Positions 1-5,436 of a stretch of 11,297 bases of DNA are shown piece after piece; positions within the stretch are counted from its first letter, which is position 1, and every line of letters starts with the position of its first letter. Position numbers and translations under genes: made by a program. Source of the stretch: an uncultured Spirochaetales bacterium (GTDB lineage: Bacteria; Spirochaetota; Spirochaetia; Sphaerochaetales; Sphaerochaetaceae); NCBI GenBank assembly GCA_945947045.1, contig CAMEXG010000057.1, positions 1-11,297 on the forward strand. Reading direction: 5' to 3'. A model generated the notes under the pieces. It ran no database searches. It worked only from the letters and a program-made list of their open reading frames with translations, and had not been told where the DNA came from.

Positions 1-747
1 GAGGATAGGATGAGAGATAGAGGAAAGATGCACTCTTATCTGATGAGTGCGACCTGTATATATCCGAAGAGAAAGAAGAGCGTAATTATCTCCCTGTGCC
101 ATGACCCTCCATTTCGTCAGAGCATCCTTACCCTCCGTTTTATTATTTGTTACAGTGTACTTCTTTCTATTATTTCTATCTCTTACAATACGCTTCTCTA
201 TCAGTCCCTCATTTGTAGTAAAGAACCCTTTGGATAGAGCCATGTAATACTTCTCATTGGTATGCTCTGAGAATTGGAGAGAAAGATTGGAGTGGGCTTC
301 TTTTGTCTTTGCTATCACCATCACCCCGGATGTATCTTTATCAAGGCGGTGGACAATTCCAGGTCTCAGCGAATCTCCGCCTGTATCAAAGTCTTCTCCA
401 TAGAGACCAAGAAGGGCGTTGGCAAGTGTTCCAGAGTAAACGCCGGAACCGGGATGCACCGTCATTCCCTGCTCTTTGTTGATTACGAGTATCTCGTCAT
501 CTTCATAAAGAATGTCTAAAGGAATCTCTTCTTTCTCCAATCCCTCCATAATCTCTTCTTTATAAGAGATGAACACTTTTTCACCTATTTTAAGCTTTCT
601 AGACTTCTTACACTCTTTCCCGTCTACAGAGATGAATACAGTAGGATTGGAAAAAACAGATCGGGGAATACTTAGGGCGGACACCCCTACAGCGTCCACT
701 CTACCCTCTTCTTCTGCTATAAAAGAATACTCTCTATCTTTAATCAT
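1..747 (-). CDS. RluD-family 23S rRNA pseudouridine synthase, 3' end cut by window edge
   Basis: Converts specific uridines of RNA, most often 23S rRNA, to pseudouridine in the cytoplasm. The 249 codons present begin with ATG at 747 and stay open to base 1. Residues 1-65 look like a divergent S4-type RNA-binding domain (VDGKE, KLKIGEKV). The catalytic domain follows, with RPGIVHRLDKDTSGVMVIAK at 128-147 carrying the catalytic Asp of the HRLD motif (D136), and TGRTHQIRVHL near 231-241. Family members run about 300-325 residues, so roughly the last 50-75 residues probably lie outside the window. The start follows the stop of the 111-residue membrane protein by 3 nt, making it the last visible gene of a leftward operon. 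The family is clear; whether the target is that of RluD, RluC or another member cannot be decided, so no symbol is given. Confidence 0.93.
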   Translation of the reverse strand, partial: MIKDREYSFIAEEEGRVDAVGVSALSIPRSVFSNPTVFISVDGKECKKSRKLKIGEKVFISYKEEIMEGLEKEEIPLDILYEDDEILVINKEQGMTVHPGSGVYSGTLANALLGLYGEDFDTGGDSLRPGIVHRLDKDTSGVMVIAKTKEAHSNLSLQFSEHTNEKYYMALSKGFFTTNEGLIEKRIVRDRNNRKKYTVTNNKTEGKDALTKWRVMAQGDNYALLSLRIYTGRTHQIRVHLSSISHPIL

Positions 748-750
748 ACT

Positions 751-1086
751 CTATTCCATTTTACCAAGAATCCAATCCAGTGCGGAGACTACTAAAGAGA
801 GTCCTGCAGCAGAGGAGAGAGTCATAAGAGCCGATTGGGTACTGTTTTCAAAGTTAATTATCCCTTGATTGGACAATACACTTAAAGCTAATGAAGATAT
901 CGGCACGGTAAAAACCAAGGAACCGAAGAATATGGTCTCCGCACGCCTAAGTTCTATCGTCCAAAGAGGAAACTCCTCTTCTTCATAACTCTCGTATTTA
1001 TAGTTGAAAGAAGAGTGGGTAATGGTCTCGGCTGAAAGTGAGAATACAATTGAAAAAATAAGGAATAAAGCTATTATTCTCTTCAA
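751..1086 (-). CDS. Small exported or membrane protein of unknown function, TTG start
   Basis: A 111-residue protein that I cannot assign to a named family. The chosen start is TTG at 1086-1084: it overlaps the stop of the upstream yggS gene (TTGA) and has GGAGGA five bases before it. An earlier in-frame ATG at 1137 would add 17 basic, low-complexity residues lying wholly inside yggS, and is rejected. Residues 1-19 form a typical signal sequence or membrane anchor (LKRIIALFLIFSIVFSLSA, then ET). An acidic patch YESYEEEEFP (31-40) precedes LWTIELRRAE (41-50), and hydrophobic segments lie at about 52-71 and 86-107. It is probably an inner-membrane protein with one or two helices. It sits between yggS and the pseudouridine synthase, and the overlap suggests coupled translation. 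From memory, short proteins with a similar RRAE/FGS stretch occur in spirochaetes; this is unverified. Confidence 0.75.
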   Translation of the reverse strand: MKRIIALFLIFSIVFSLSAETITHSSFNYKYESYEEEEFPLWTIELRRAETIFFGSLVFTVPISSLALSVLSNQGIINFENSTQSALMTLSSAAGLSLVVSALDWILGKME

Positions 1087-1733
1087 CTTCGTCCTCCGAA
1101 GATTGCTGTTCCGATCCTGACTTCCGTGCTGCCACACTCAATAGCCGTCTTCCAGTCCCCGCTCATTCCCATAGATAAGACAGAGAGAGGATGAGTATTG
1201 CTTATTTCGTCAAAAATCTCTTTTGTATACAGAAAAGCTTTTCTATTCTTTTCCTCGTCTCCACCGAGAGGGCCTACAGTCATCAAACCGACCAAGTCTA
1301 TGTTTTCAAGGGTAAAGGCATAAGTGGCGGCGGAGATCACTTCTTCTCTTGTCCTAAACCCGGATTTCTGTTCCTCATTTGAAGAATTGACTTCCAAGAG
1401 AATCTCCATCTTCTTATCTATCTTTCCCGCCTCTGTGTTTATTTTATCTAGCAGGGCGATAGAGTCTACAGATTCAATTCTATCTGCATACATGACAGCC
1501 TTTTTGACTTTGTTGGACTGTAGCTGTCCGATCAAGTAGACTTTCATGTCCGCCTTTTTATTCTCAGAGAACTTTGCAACTAGTTCCTGGACTCTGTTTT
1601 CACCAAAGATCCTGGCACCATCGTCATAAGCTTCTTCAATTAGTTCTATAGGCTTTGTCTTCGATACAGCCACCAACACTGCATTTTGAGACTTATCTTT
1701 CACAGCTTTTTCTATTTCTTTGTAATTAACCAT
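1083..1733 (-). CDS. yggS: YggS/PLPBP pyridoxal 5'-phosphate homeostasis protein
   Basis: A cytosolic PLP-binding protein of the alanine-racemase-like TIM-barrel fold. It has no established catalytic activity and acts in vitamin B6 and amino-acid/keto-acid homeostasis. The 216 residues hold the family motifs in order: AVSKTKP at 22-28 with the Schiff-base Lys at K25, FGENRVQE (43-50), IGQLQSNK (68-75), EVNSSNEEQKSGF (114-126), GLMTV (149-153), LSMGMSGD (186-193) and the phosphate-binding STEVRIGTAIFG (202-213). The start at ATG 1733 gives an 8-nt overlap with the end of the upstream membrane-protein gene. A longer form beginning at 1757 would add eight residues inside that gene and lacks a better ribosome-binding site. 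The N-terminus is slightly shorter than in E. coli YggS, but all key residues are present. The stop overlaps the TTG start of the next gene. Confidence 0.96.
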   Translation of the reverse strand: MVNYKEIEKAVKDKSQNAVLVAVSKTKPIELIEEAYDDGARIFGENRVQELVAKFSENKKADMKVYLIGQLQSNKVKKAVMYADRIESVDSIALLDKINTEAGKIDKKMEILLEVNSSNEEQKSGFRTREEVISAATYAFTLENIDLVGLMTVGPLGGDEEKNRKAFLYTKEIFDEISNTHPLSVLSMGMSGDWKTAIECGSTEVRIGTAIFGGRS

Positions 1734-2589
1734 TCTTACTGCCCTTTGCATTGTCATTTATGGCTTTGACTTTTTCTTTATATTCGGCCTTAGTCTCTTT
1801 AATCTTAGCTTTCATCTCAAGACTGGCCTCCCTTCTCTCCTGAGCCCAGTTATGAATATTCTGAAGTTGCTGTTTGACGTCTTCATACTTACTTGTCGCA
1901 CTAGGGAATGCAGAGATAATTCTTCCGTAGCTGTTTCTTGTCTTTGCCCTGAGTTCTTCAACTTCCTCAGAGAGTTTAAGTTTAAACTCTTCACTTAGCT
2001 CGCTCTTACCAAGGGTTTTAAGTTCCTGAACCCTAAGTTCGACACTCTTAGCCTTTTCCCTGACTTCAAGAAGAGCTTTCTTGAAGGCGCTCATCTTCAT
2101 AATGGACAAGGTAAGGTCCACGGCAAAAAGAAGCCTCAATACTTCCGCCATTCTCTCGGCAAGTAATACAGGAATGGCATTAAACAGTTTCTGAATCCAT
2201 GGATAAGCCCCATAGACAAGAATCATACTCATTAGGCCGAAAAGAGTAGAGTTCAAGAGACAGACTCTTCCATTTATATTGTACTTATATCTGGAGTAAT
2301 CCCAAAGCTTGATGGAGAATATCTTCTCAAGCCCCCAAGATCCAATATATTCCACGATACTTGTCAAAACAATGGCGGCTATAAACACCAGTACAGGATA
2401 ATGGGAGATAGGGACCAGGAATATATCGACGATCAAACCTCCGAAGCCATAGATGGGGAGCCAAGGACCATACAAGAATCCTCTGTTCACCAATTTTCTC
2501 TGTCCTATTGAACAGTAAGCCACTTCACATAAATAACCGATGAATGAATATAAAACAAATGTCAAAGTATAGTGAGTAAAGGCATCCAT
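1726..2589 (-). CDS. CmpB-type (ABC_trans_CmpB, PF06541) membrane protein with coiled-coil tail
   Basis: A 287-residue integral membrane protein. Hydrophobic segments lie at about 8-28, 45-62, 66-86, 108-132 and 148-165. Family hallmarks are RGFLYGPWLPIYGFGG (36-51) and LWDYSRYKYNINGR (95-108). The family is often labelled putative ABC-transporter permease, but no ATP-binding partner is encoded nearby, so transport is unproven. Residues about 165-287 are highly charged, Lys/Glu-rich and helical, predicted to form a cytoplasmic coiled coil. The start ATG at 2589 has GGAG six bases upstream. An ATG at 2601 would consume that site, and an upstream in-frame start near 2697 would run through the terminator and tRNA-Val; both are rejected. 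It is first in the operon with yggS, the small membrane protein and the pseudouridine synthase. Function is unknown. Confidence 0.85.
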   Translation of the reverse strand: MDAFTHYTLTFVLYSFIGYLCEVAYCSIGQRKLVNRGFLYGPWLPIYGFGGLIVDIFLVPISHYPVLVFIAAIVLTSIVEYIGSWGLEKIFSIKLWDYSRYKYNINGRVCLLNSTLFGLMSMILVYGAYPWIQKLFNAIPVLLAERMAEVLRLLFAVDLTLSIMKMSAFKKALLEVREKAKSVELRVQELKTLGKSELSEEFKLKLSEEVEELRAKTRNSYGRIISAFPSATSKYEDVKQQLQNIHNWAQERREASLEMKAKIKETKAEYKEKVKAINDNAKGSKNG

Positions 2590-2605
2590 ATTAATCTCCA
2601 TGTAT

Positions 2606-2634
2606 AGACTACACCAAGGGCGGACATGTGTCGA
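2606..2634 (-). promoter_or_regulatory. Weak candidate promoter for the CmpB-yggS operon
   Basis: Read on the minus strand, TCGACA (2634-2629) and TAGTCT (2611-2606) are separated by exactly 17 bases. The predicted transcript start would lie near 2599, giving a leader of about 11 bases that contains the GGAG before the ATG at 2589. Both boxes match the sigma-70 consensus only partly. The position is attractive because the tRNA terminator lies just upstream, so the operon needs its own promoter. Confidence 0.3.
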
Positions 2635-2640
2635 GAGAGC

Positions 2641-2665
2641 AAAAAAAAATGACCGTTTCCGGTCA
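2641..2665 (-). terminator. Intrinsic terminator after tRNA-Val
   Basis: In the transcript, a perfect 6-bp stem TGACCG/CGGTCA closes a GAAA tetraloop (bases 2665-2650) and is followed at once by nine U residues (2649-2641). It lies two bases past the discriminator base of tRNA-Val and ends the tRNA transcription unit before the CmpB gene. Confidence 0.92.
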
Positions 2666-2667
2666 GA

Positions 2668-2739
2668 TGGAGGATACAAGGATTGAACTTGTGACATCCT
2701 GCTTGTAAGGCAGGCGCTCTCCCGCTGAGCTAATCCTCC
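2668..2739 (-). tRNA. tRNA-Val (anticodon TAC)
   Basis: A complete 72-base cloverleaf. The acceptor stem GGAGGAT/ATCCTCC is fully paired, the D arm is GCTC-AGCGGGA-GAGC, the anticodon stem CCTGC/GCAGG encloses CTTACAA with anticodon TAC (reads GUA and probably GUG/GUU), and the T arm is ACAAG-TTCAATC-CTTGT. The discriminator is A and the 3' CCA is not encoded. It follows tRNA-Leu on the same strand; no separate promoter was seen, so it is probably expressed by read-through of, or processing around, the hairpin between them. Confidence 0.96.
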
Positions 2740-2742
2740 ATT

Positions 2743-2764
2743 AAAAAACCCAGTTTCGCTGGGT
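2743..2764 (-). terminator. Terminator-like hairpin between tRNA-Leu and tRNA-Val
   Basis: The transcript carries a perfect 6-bp stem ACCCAG/CTGGGT with loop CGAAA, followed by at least five U residues (2747-2743). It starts three bases after the 3' end of tRNA-Leu, and its U tract ends three bases before the first base of tRNA-Val. It has the full form of an intrinsic terminator although a tRNA follows immediately, so it may be an attenuator, a partial terminator, or a landmark for 3' processing. Confidence 0.75.
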
Positions 2765-2767
2765 GTA

Positions 2768-2851
2768 TGCGGTCGAGAGAACTCGAATCTCCAAGCCCGT
2801 TAAAGCACTAGCACCTCAAGCTAGCGTGTCTACCAATTCCACCACGGCCGC
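2768..2851 (-). tRNA. tRNA-Leu (anticodon GAG)
   Basis: An 84-base class II tRNA. The anticodon stem CTAGC/GCTAG encloses TTGAGGT, giving anticodon GAG (reads CUC/CUU). The D loop has the AATTGGTAGA form, and a 15-base variable region can form a short stem, as expected for Leu. The discriminator is A; CCA is not encoded. Two irregularities are visible: acceptor pair 5-68 is C/A, and the T stem has A53-U61 where G53-C61 is almost universal; 49-65 is a G-U wobble. The overall fold is intact and a strong promoter precedes it, so it is called functional. Confidence 0.92.
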
Positions 2852-2863
2852 AAGAACATGGAT

Positions 2864-2892
2864 ATATTAGAGATTTGAAGTAAATGAGTCAA
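2864..2892 (-). promoter_or_regulatory. Strong sigma-70 promoter of the tRNA-Leu/tRNA-Val unit
   Basis: On the minus strand, TTGACT (2892-2887) and TAATAT (2869-2864) are separated by exactly 17 bases. Each box matches five or four of the six consensus bases. The -10 box ends 12 bases before the tRNA-Leu 5' end, predicting a leader of about five bases. Confidence 0.85.
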
Positions 2893-2896
2893 CAGA

Positions 2897-2922
2897 TTTT
2901 TTGAAAATTTTTAAACATTTTT
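2897..2922 (-). promoter_or_regulatory. Phased A-tracts (UP-element-like) upstream of the tRNA promoter
   Basis: Three A runs on the minus strand, at 2922-2918, 2912-2908 and 2902-2897, have centres about 10 bases apart and sit directly upstream of the -35 box. A-tracts repeated once per helical turn bend DNA, and AT-rich sequence here typically contacts the RNA polymerase alpha subunit at stable-RNA promoters. The phasing is seen in the sequence; the function is inferred. Confidence 0.55.
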
Positions 2923-2986
2923 ATTAATTCATGTTACTACAAAGAAATAATAAGTTAAAAAAATTCTCTGACATTAGTTAATTAAT

Positions 2987-3009
2987 TAAGGCCGGAATAA
3001 CCGGCCTTA
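2987..3009 (-). terminator. Probable terminator after the GH57/DUF1957 gene
   Basis: A perfect 8-bp GC-rich stem AAGGCCGG/CCGGCCTT (9 bp with a flanking A-T pair) and a 5-base loop lie three bases after the stop at 3012. The following sequence is TTAATTAATTAA-like rather than a clean U tract, so termination may be less efficient than at the tRNA terminators. In the other direction the stem has no U tract. Confidence 0.7.
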
Positions 3010-3011
3010 TA

Positions 3012-4592
3012 TCACTTCTTTTCAAAGAATCTATAATCAATATCGGGGAAGATGGCATTACGCTTTTCAGCTTTAATAAGCCACTCCGTATTGACTGTGT
3101 TTCTGCACATAGAAGAGTGTACTACATTAAATGAACCAAGATGATTTGTAATTCTCTTCTCGGCATAACTAGATGATGTGTTATCGTGGATAATACATGG
3201 CCAGTCTGAAGCCATAGCCAACAAAAGCTCTCTGGAAGCCTGGTTCAGGAAACGCCCCTTTAACGACCCTTGATCAGGGAAACGCTCTGTAAGCTCCTCC
3301 ATTCTCTCGATTGCTTTGATAGTATGCCTATAGATCCATGCATTAGATGAATCAAGCCAAGTATCTGCACCGCCTCTTGGCCCCCAGCTTGTTTCATTAA
3401 TCCTAATTTCATCATAGTCTTCATCTTCTTCAATCACAGAAGAAGCTGTAACCATCTCATAGTTGTTCTTATCGTCAGAAAGAGCCTTGATGACCTTTTC
3501 CAGCCAAGAAAGGCCTTCAAACCACCTATGACCAAAGAGCTCGGCATCGAAGAAGAGGTTAAATACATGGTTCTGGATTCCATATGCATCCAATAGCTTC
3601 CCTTTCTTTCTGATGTTATAAAGGAAATTATCTACATGGAGTGCAACCTTCTCCTGTGCTTTCTTAGGTGAGTAGTAAACCTTTTCTTCGGTATTACCTG
3701 TAATTGAGTAATACTTATATCCTGTGAAGACTCTAAGTGATGGCTCATGCATATATGGCCTTACATACTCCATAGGAAGATAGTACCCGATGTCACGATA
3801 GAATTCCCTGTAATCTGGGTCGCATGGATAACCTGTCTTATCAGACCAGACAAGGTTGGTAAGGTTCCAGTCTCTTGCCACAGCCTTTAGTCCACCAGGA
3901 ATCATAATCGGCCTGTATCCGCCATATAGAGATTTGTCAGGTGAGCTGATGACTGACTGGGAAGGAAGCTGGACCCACTCCACTCCGTTATCAAGAAGGA
4001 GTTTCTCCAATCCAGGGTAATAACCACACTCAGGAAGCCAGAATCCCTTTGGAGTCTGTCCAAATACTCTTTTGTGAGTACTTATTCCTACAGCGATCTG
4101 GGCATTGACCGCTCCTGGATAATCTTTATAAAGAGGAAGAAATGCATGAGTGGCGGCAGAAGCCACAAGCTCGATCTTTCCCAGTTCGGAAAGACGTCTG
4201 AACTCTTTGAGGATGTTTCTGTCAAGATTAAGGTAAAGCTCAAGATTAAGCTTCGTCTCCCTGAGATAGATCTTTGCCATATCATGGCACTCTTTCTCCT
4301 CAGTCTTCGTCCTCTGAACTTCTTTCTCTCCAAGCTCTATATGTCTTTCCAAATACTTGATGAACCTGTCCTGTAAAGGCTCGTCCTCAAGCATTGAAAC
4401 AAGAGTCGGTGAAAAACAAATGGAAAAGCGATAATCGACACTCTCATCATCAAGCTTCTTAAGCATTCTTAAAAGAGGAATGTAAGATTCATTCAAAGCT
4501 TCATAAAGCCAATCTTCTTCCAGAAACTTCTCATATTCCAGATGCCTGACATAGGGCTGATGTGCATGAAGCATCAAGTTAATCTTGTTCAT
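3012..4592 (-). CDS. GH57 / DUF1957 probable 1,4-alpha-glucan branching enzyme
   Basis: A 526-residue cytoplasmic glycoside hydrolase family 57 protein, matching the length of the TK1436/TTHA1902 branching-enzyme group, which transfers alpha-1,4 chains to make alpha-1,6 branches in glycogen. The five GH57 regions are recognisable: HAHQPY at 9-14; the ATHAFLPL segment (147-154); GFWLPECGY at 183-191 with nucleophile E188; FFDAELFGHRW at 347-357 with acid/base D349; and INETSWGPRGG (398-408) with W403. The C-terminal helical DUF1957 region includes LLLAMASDWPCII (456-468). Several Tyr residues around 223-226 could correspond to the mobile active-site loop that governs branching. The start ATG at 4592 overlaps the stop of the upstream DUF4912 gene (ATGA) with GGAGGTGA just upstream, so translation is coupled. 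Branching versus 4-alpha-glucanotransferase or hydrolase activity is inferred, not shown. Confidence 0.9.
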   Translation of the reverse strand: MNKINLMLHAHQPYVRHLEYEKFLEEDWLYEALNESYIPLLRMLKKLDDESVDYRFSICFSPTLVSMLEDEPLQDRFIKYLERHIELGEKEVQRTKTEEKECHDMAKIYLRETKLNLELYLNLDRNILKEFRRLSELGKIELVASAATHAFLPLYKDYPGAVNAQIAVGISTHKRVFGQTPKGFWLPECGYYPGLEKLLLDNGVEWVQLPSQSVISSPDKSLYGGYRPIMIPGGLKAVARDWNLTNLVWSDKTGYPCDPDYREFYRDIGYYLPMEYVRPYMHEPSLRVFTGYKYYSITGNTEEKVYYSPKKAQEKVALHVDNFLYNIRKKGKLLDAYGIQNHVFNLFFDAELFGHRWFEGLSWLEKVIKALSDDKNNYEMVTASSVIEEDEDYDEIRINETSWGPRGGADTWLDSSNAWIYRHTIKAIERMEELTERFPDQGSLKGRFLNQASRELLLAMASDWPCIIHDNTSSSYAEKRITNHLGSFNVVHSSMCRNTVNTEWLIKAEKRNAIFPDIDYRFFEKK

Positions 4593-5311
4593 GCTTCACC
4601 TCCTTCTGCATAATCGGCAAGAATCTCTTTGACGATAGAGTTATTTATTATTTCACCAGTCTTGGTAGTAATCAATGAAAGATAAATCTTGAAGAGAGAA
4701 TCGTTCTCCTTCATCTTGTCTTTATTGTCGATCCAGTAAGATGAAGACAGATCCAAAGGCTTTGACTGCGCCAATGTGTCTCTGCTTCCGTCAGGATAAT
4801 CTACACAGAGTGAAACTATGATAGATTTACTTTCATAGCTGAATCCGATATTCCATTCATCATCTTCCTCTGCAATAGGAATATCGTAGCATTCCTTTTC
4901 ACCGTCTTTTCTTGTAAGAGTAACAAGAAGTAAAGGAACACCCTTTTTCTCATCAATCTTCTCTTGATCCAATGTAGATATGGACCAGAAGGCATATCCC
5001 CAGTCGGAATTCTTACTTAACAAGTGAATTGAAGTCTCTTCATAATGCTCAGGTAAATCCTCAACACCTGGAAGCTGAGTAATATTCTCGGAGTTGCCTG
5101 TATAATCAGTAAAAGAAGATACATACTTTATATTTAAATCGGACTTTTTATCTTCATCCAATCCGTATGCAGCATACTCTTCTTCATACTTTTCACTTAG
5201 TTCCTGAATAAGCTCTTCACGGCTAAGTTCTTCAAAACCTTCAATCTTTTCCTGTTCAGAAAGGTTTCTCAATTCATCTGTAGACAACTGCTCAAGATTA
5301 ACTAGTATCAT
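4589..5311 (-). CDS. DUF4912 domain protein upstream of the GH57 enzyme
   Basis: A 240-residue acidic protein. The central part, about 86-190, matches DUF4912: LPEHYEETSIHLLSKNSDWG (86-105) leads into YAFWSIS, and a beta-rich section with VDYPDGS (170-176) follows. The N-terminal 50 residues are Glu/Leu-rich helices (ELSREELIQELSEKY, 28-42), loosely like the SAP/Rho-N-type helices found at the front of some DUF4912 proteins. There is no signal peptide or membrane segment. The start is set at ATG 5311, which has GGAG nine bases upstream; a TTG at 5326 would swallow that site. The 4-nt overlap with the GH57 gene implies coupled translation and probably a partnership with that enzyme, perhaps glycan binding, but no biochemical function is known to me. 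Confidence 0.85.
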   Translation of the reverse strand: MILVNLEQLSTDELRNLSEQEKIEGFEELSREELIQELSEKYEEEYAAYGLDEDKKSDLNIKYVSSFTDYTGNSENITQLPGVEDLPEHYEETSIHLLSKNSDWGYAFWSISTLDQEKIDEKKGVPLLLVTLTRKDGEKECYDIPIAEEDDEWNIGFSYESKSIIVSLCVDYPDGSRDTLAQSKPLDLSSSYWIDNKDKMKENDSLFKIYLSLITTKTGEIINNSIVKEILADYAEGGEA

Positions 5312-5331
5312 CTGCAATTTCTCCAACCTTA

Positions 5332-5361
5332 AATTTACCTAAATATGGGCCTTTTAGTCAA
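5332..5361 (-). promoter_or_regulatory. Candidate promoter for DUF4912-GH57 operon
   Basis: On the minus strand, TTGACT (5361-5356, identical to the tRNA -35 box) is followed after 18 bases by TAAATT (5337-5332). The predicted transcript would start near 5325, just before the GGAG that serves the ATG at 5311. The -10 box is only a four-of-six match. Confidence 0.5.
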
Positions 5362-5377
5362 CGAAGCAAAAAAGGAA

Positions 5378-5409
5378 CGATTTATCTTTAAATTAAACCG
5401 ATTTATGAT
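5378..5409 (+). promoter_or_regulatory. Candidate promoter with direct repeat before the DUF3536 GH57 gene
   Basis: TATGAT (5404-5409) is a good -10 box and lies 17 bases after TTTATC (5381-5386), a weak -35 box. The octamer CGATTTAT occurs at 5378-5385 and again at 5399-5406, exactly 21 bases apart (two helical turns), so each copy overlaps one promoter box. This could be an operator for a regulator binding one face of the DNA, which would also explain the poor -35 box. The arrangement is seen; regulation is inferred. Confidence 0.4.
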
Positions 5410-5436
5410 AGAATTGAAAACGGAGTGACTAAAAGC

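Noticed and set aside
10..868. Plus-strand open frames of 75-99 residues over the pseudouridine synthase and small membrane protein
   Set aside because: They have no recognisable motifs or plausible start signals and lie antisense to genes with clear family motifs.
2590..2697. N-terminal extension of the CmpB-type protein to an in-frame start near 2697
   Set aside because: It would run through the tRNA-Val terminator and the 3' part of tRNA-Val. The residues are not family-like, and the ATG at 2589 has a good GGAG site.
5312..5326. TTG start for the DUF4912 protein
   Set aside because: It would place the GGAG ribosome-binding site inside the coding region and has only an AAGG directly adjacent to it.
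5425..5436. GTG start for the DUF3536 GH57 protein
   Set aside because: The GTG lies within the GGAGTGA sequence that serves the ATG at 5437, and family similarity begins only after that ATG.
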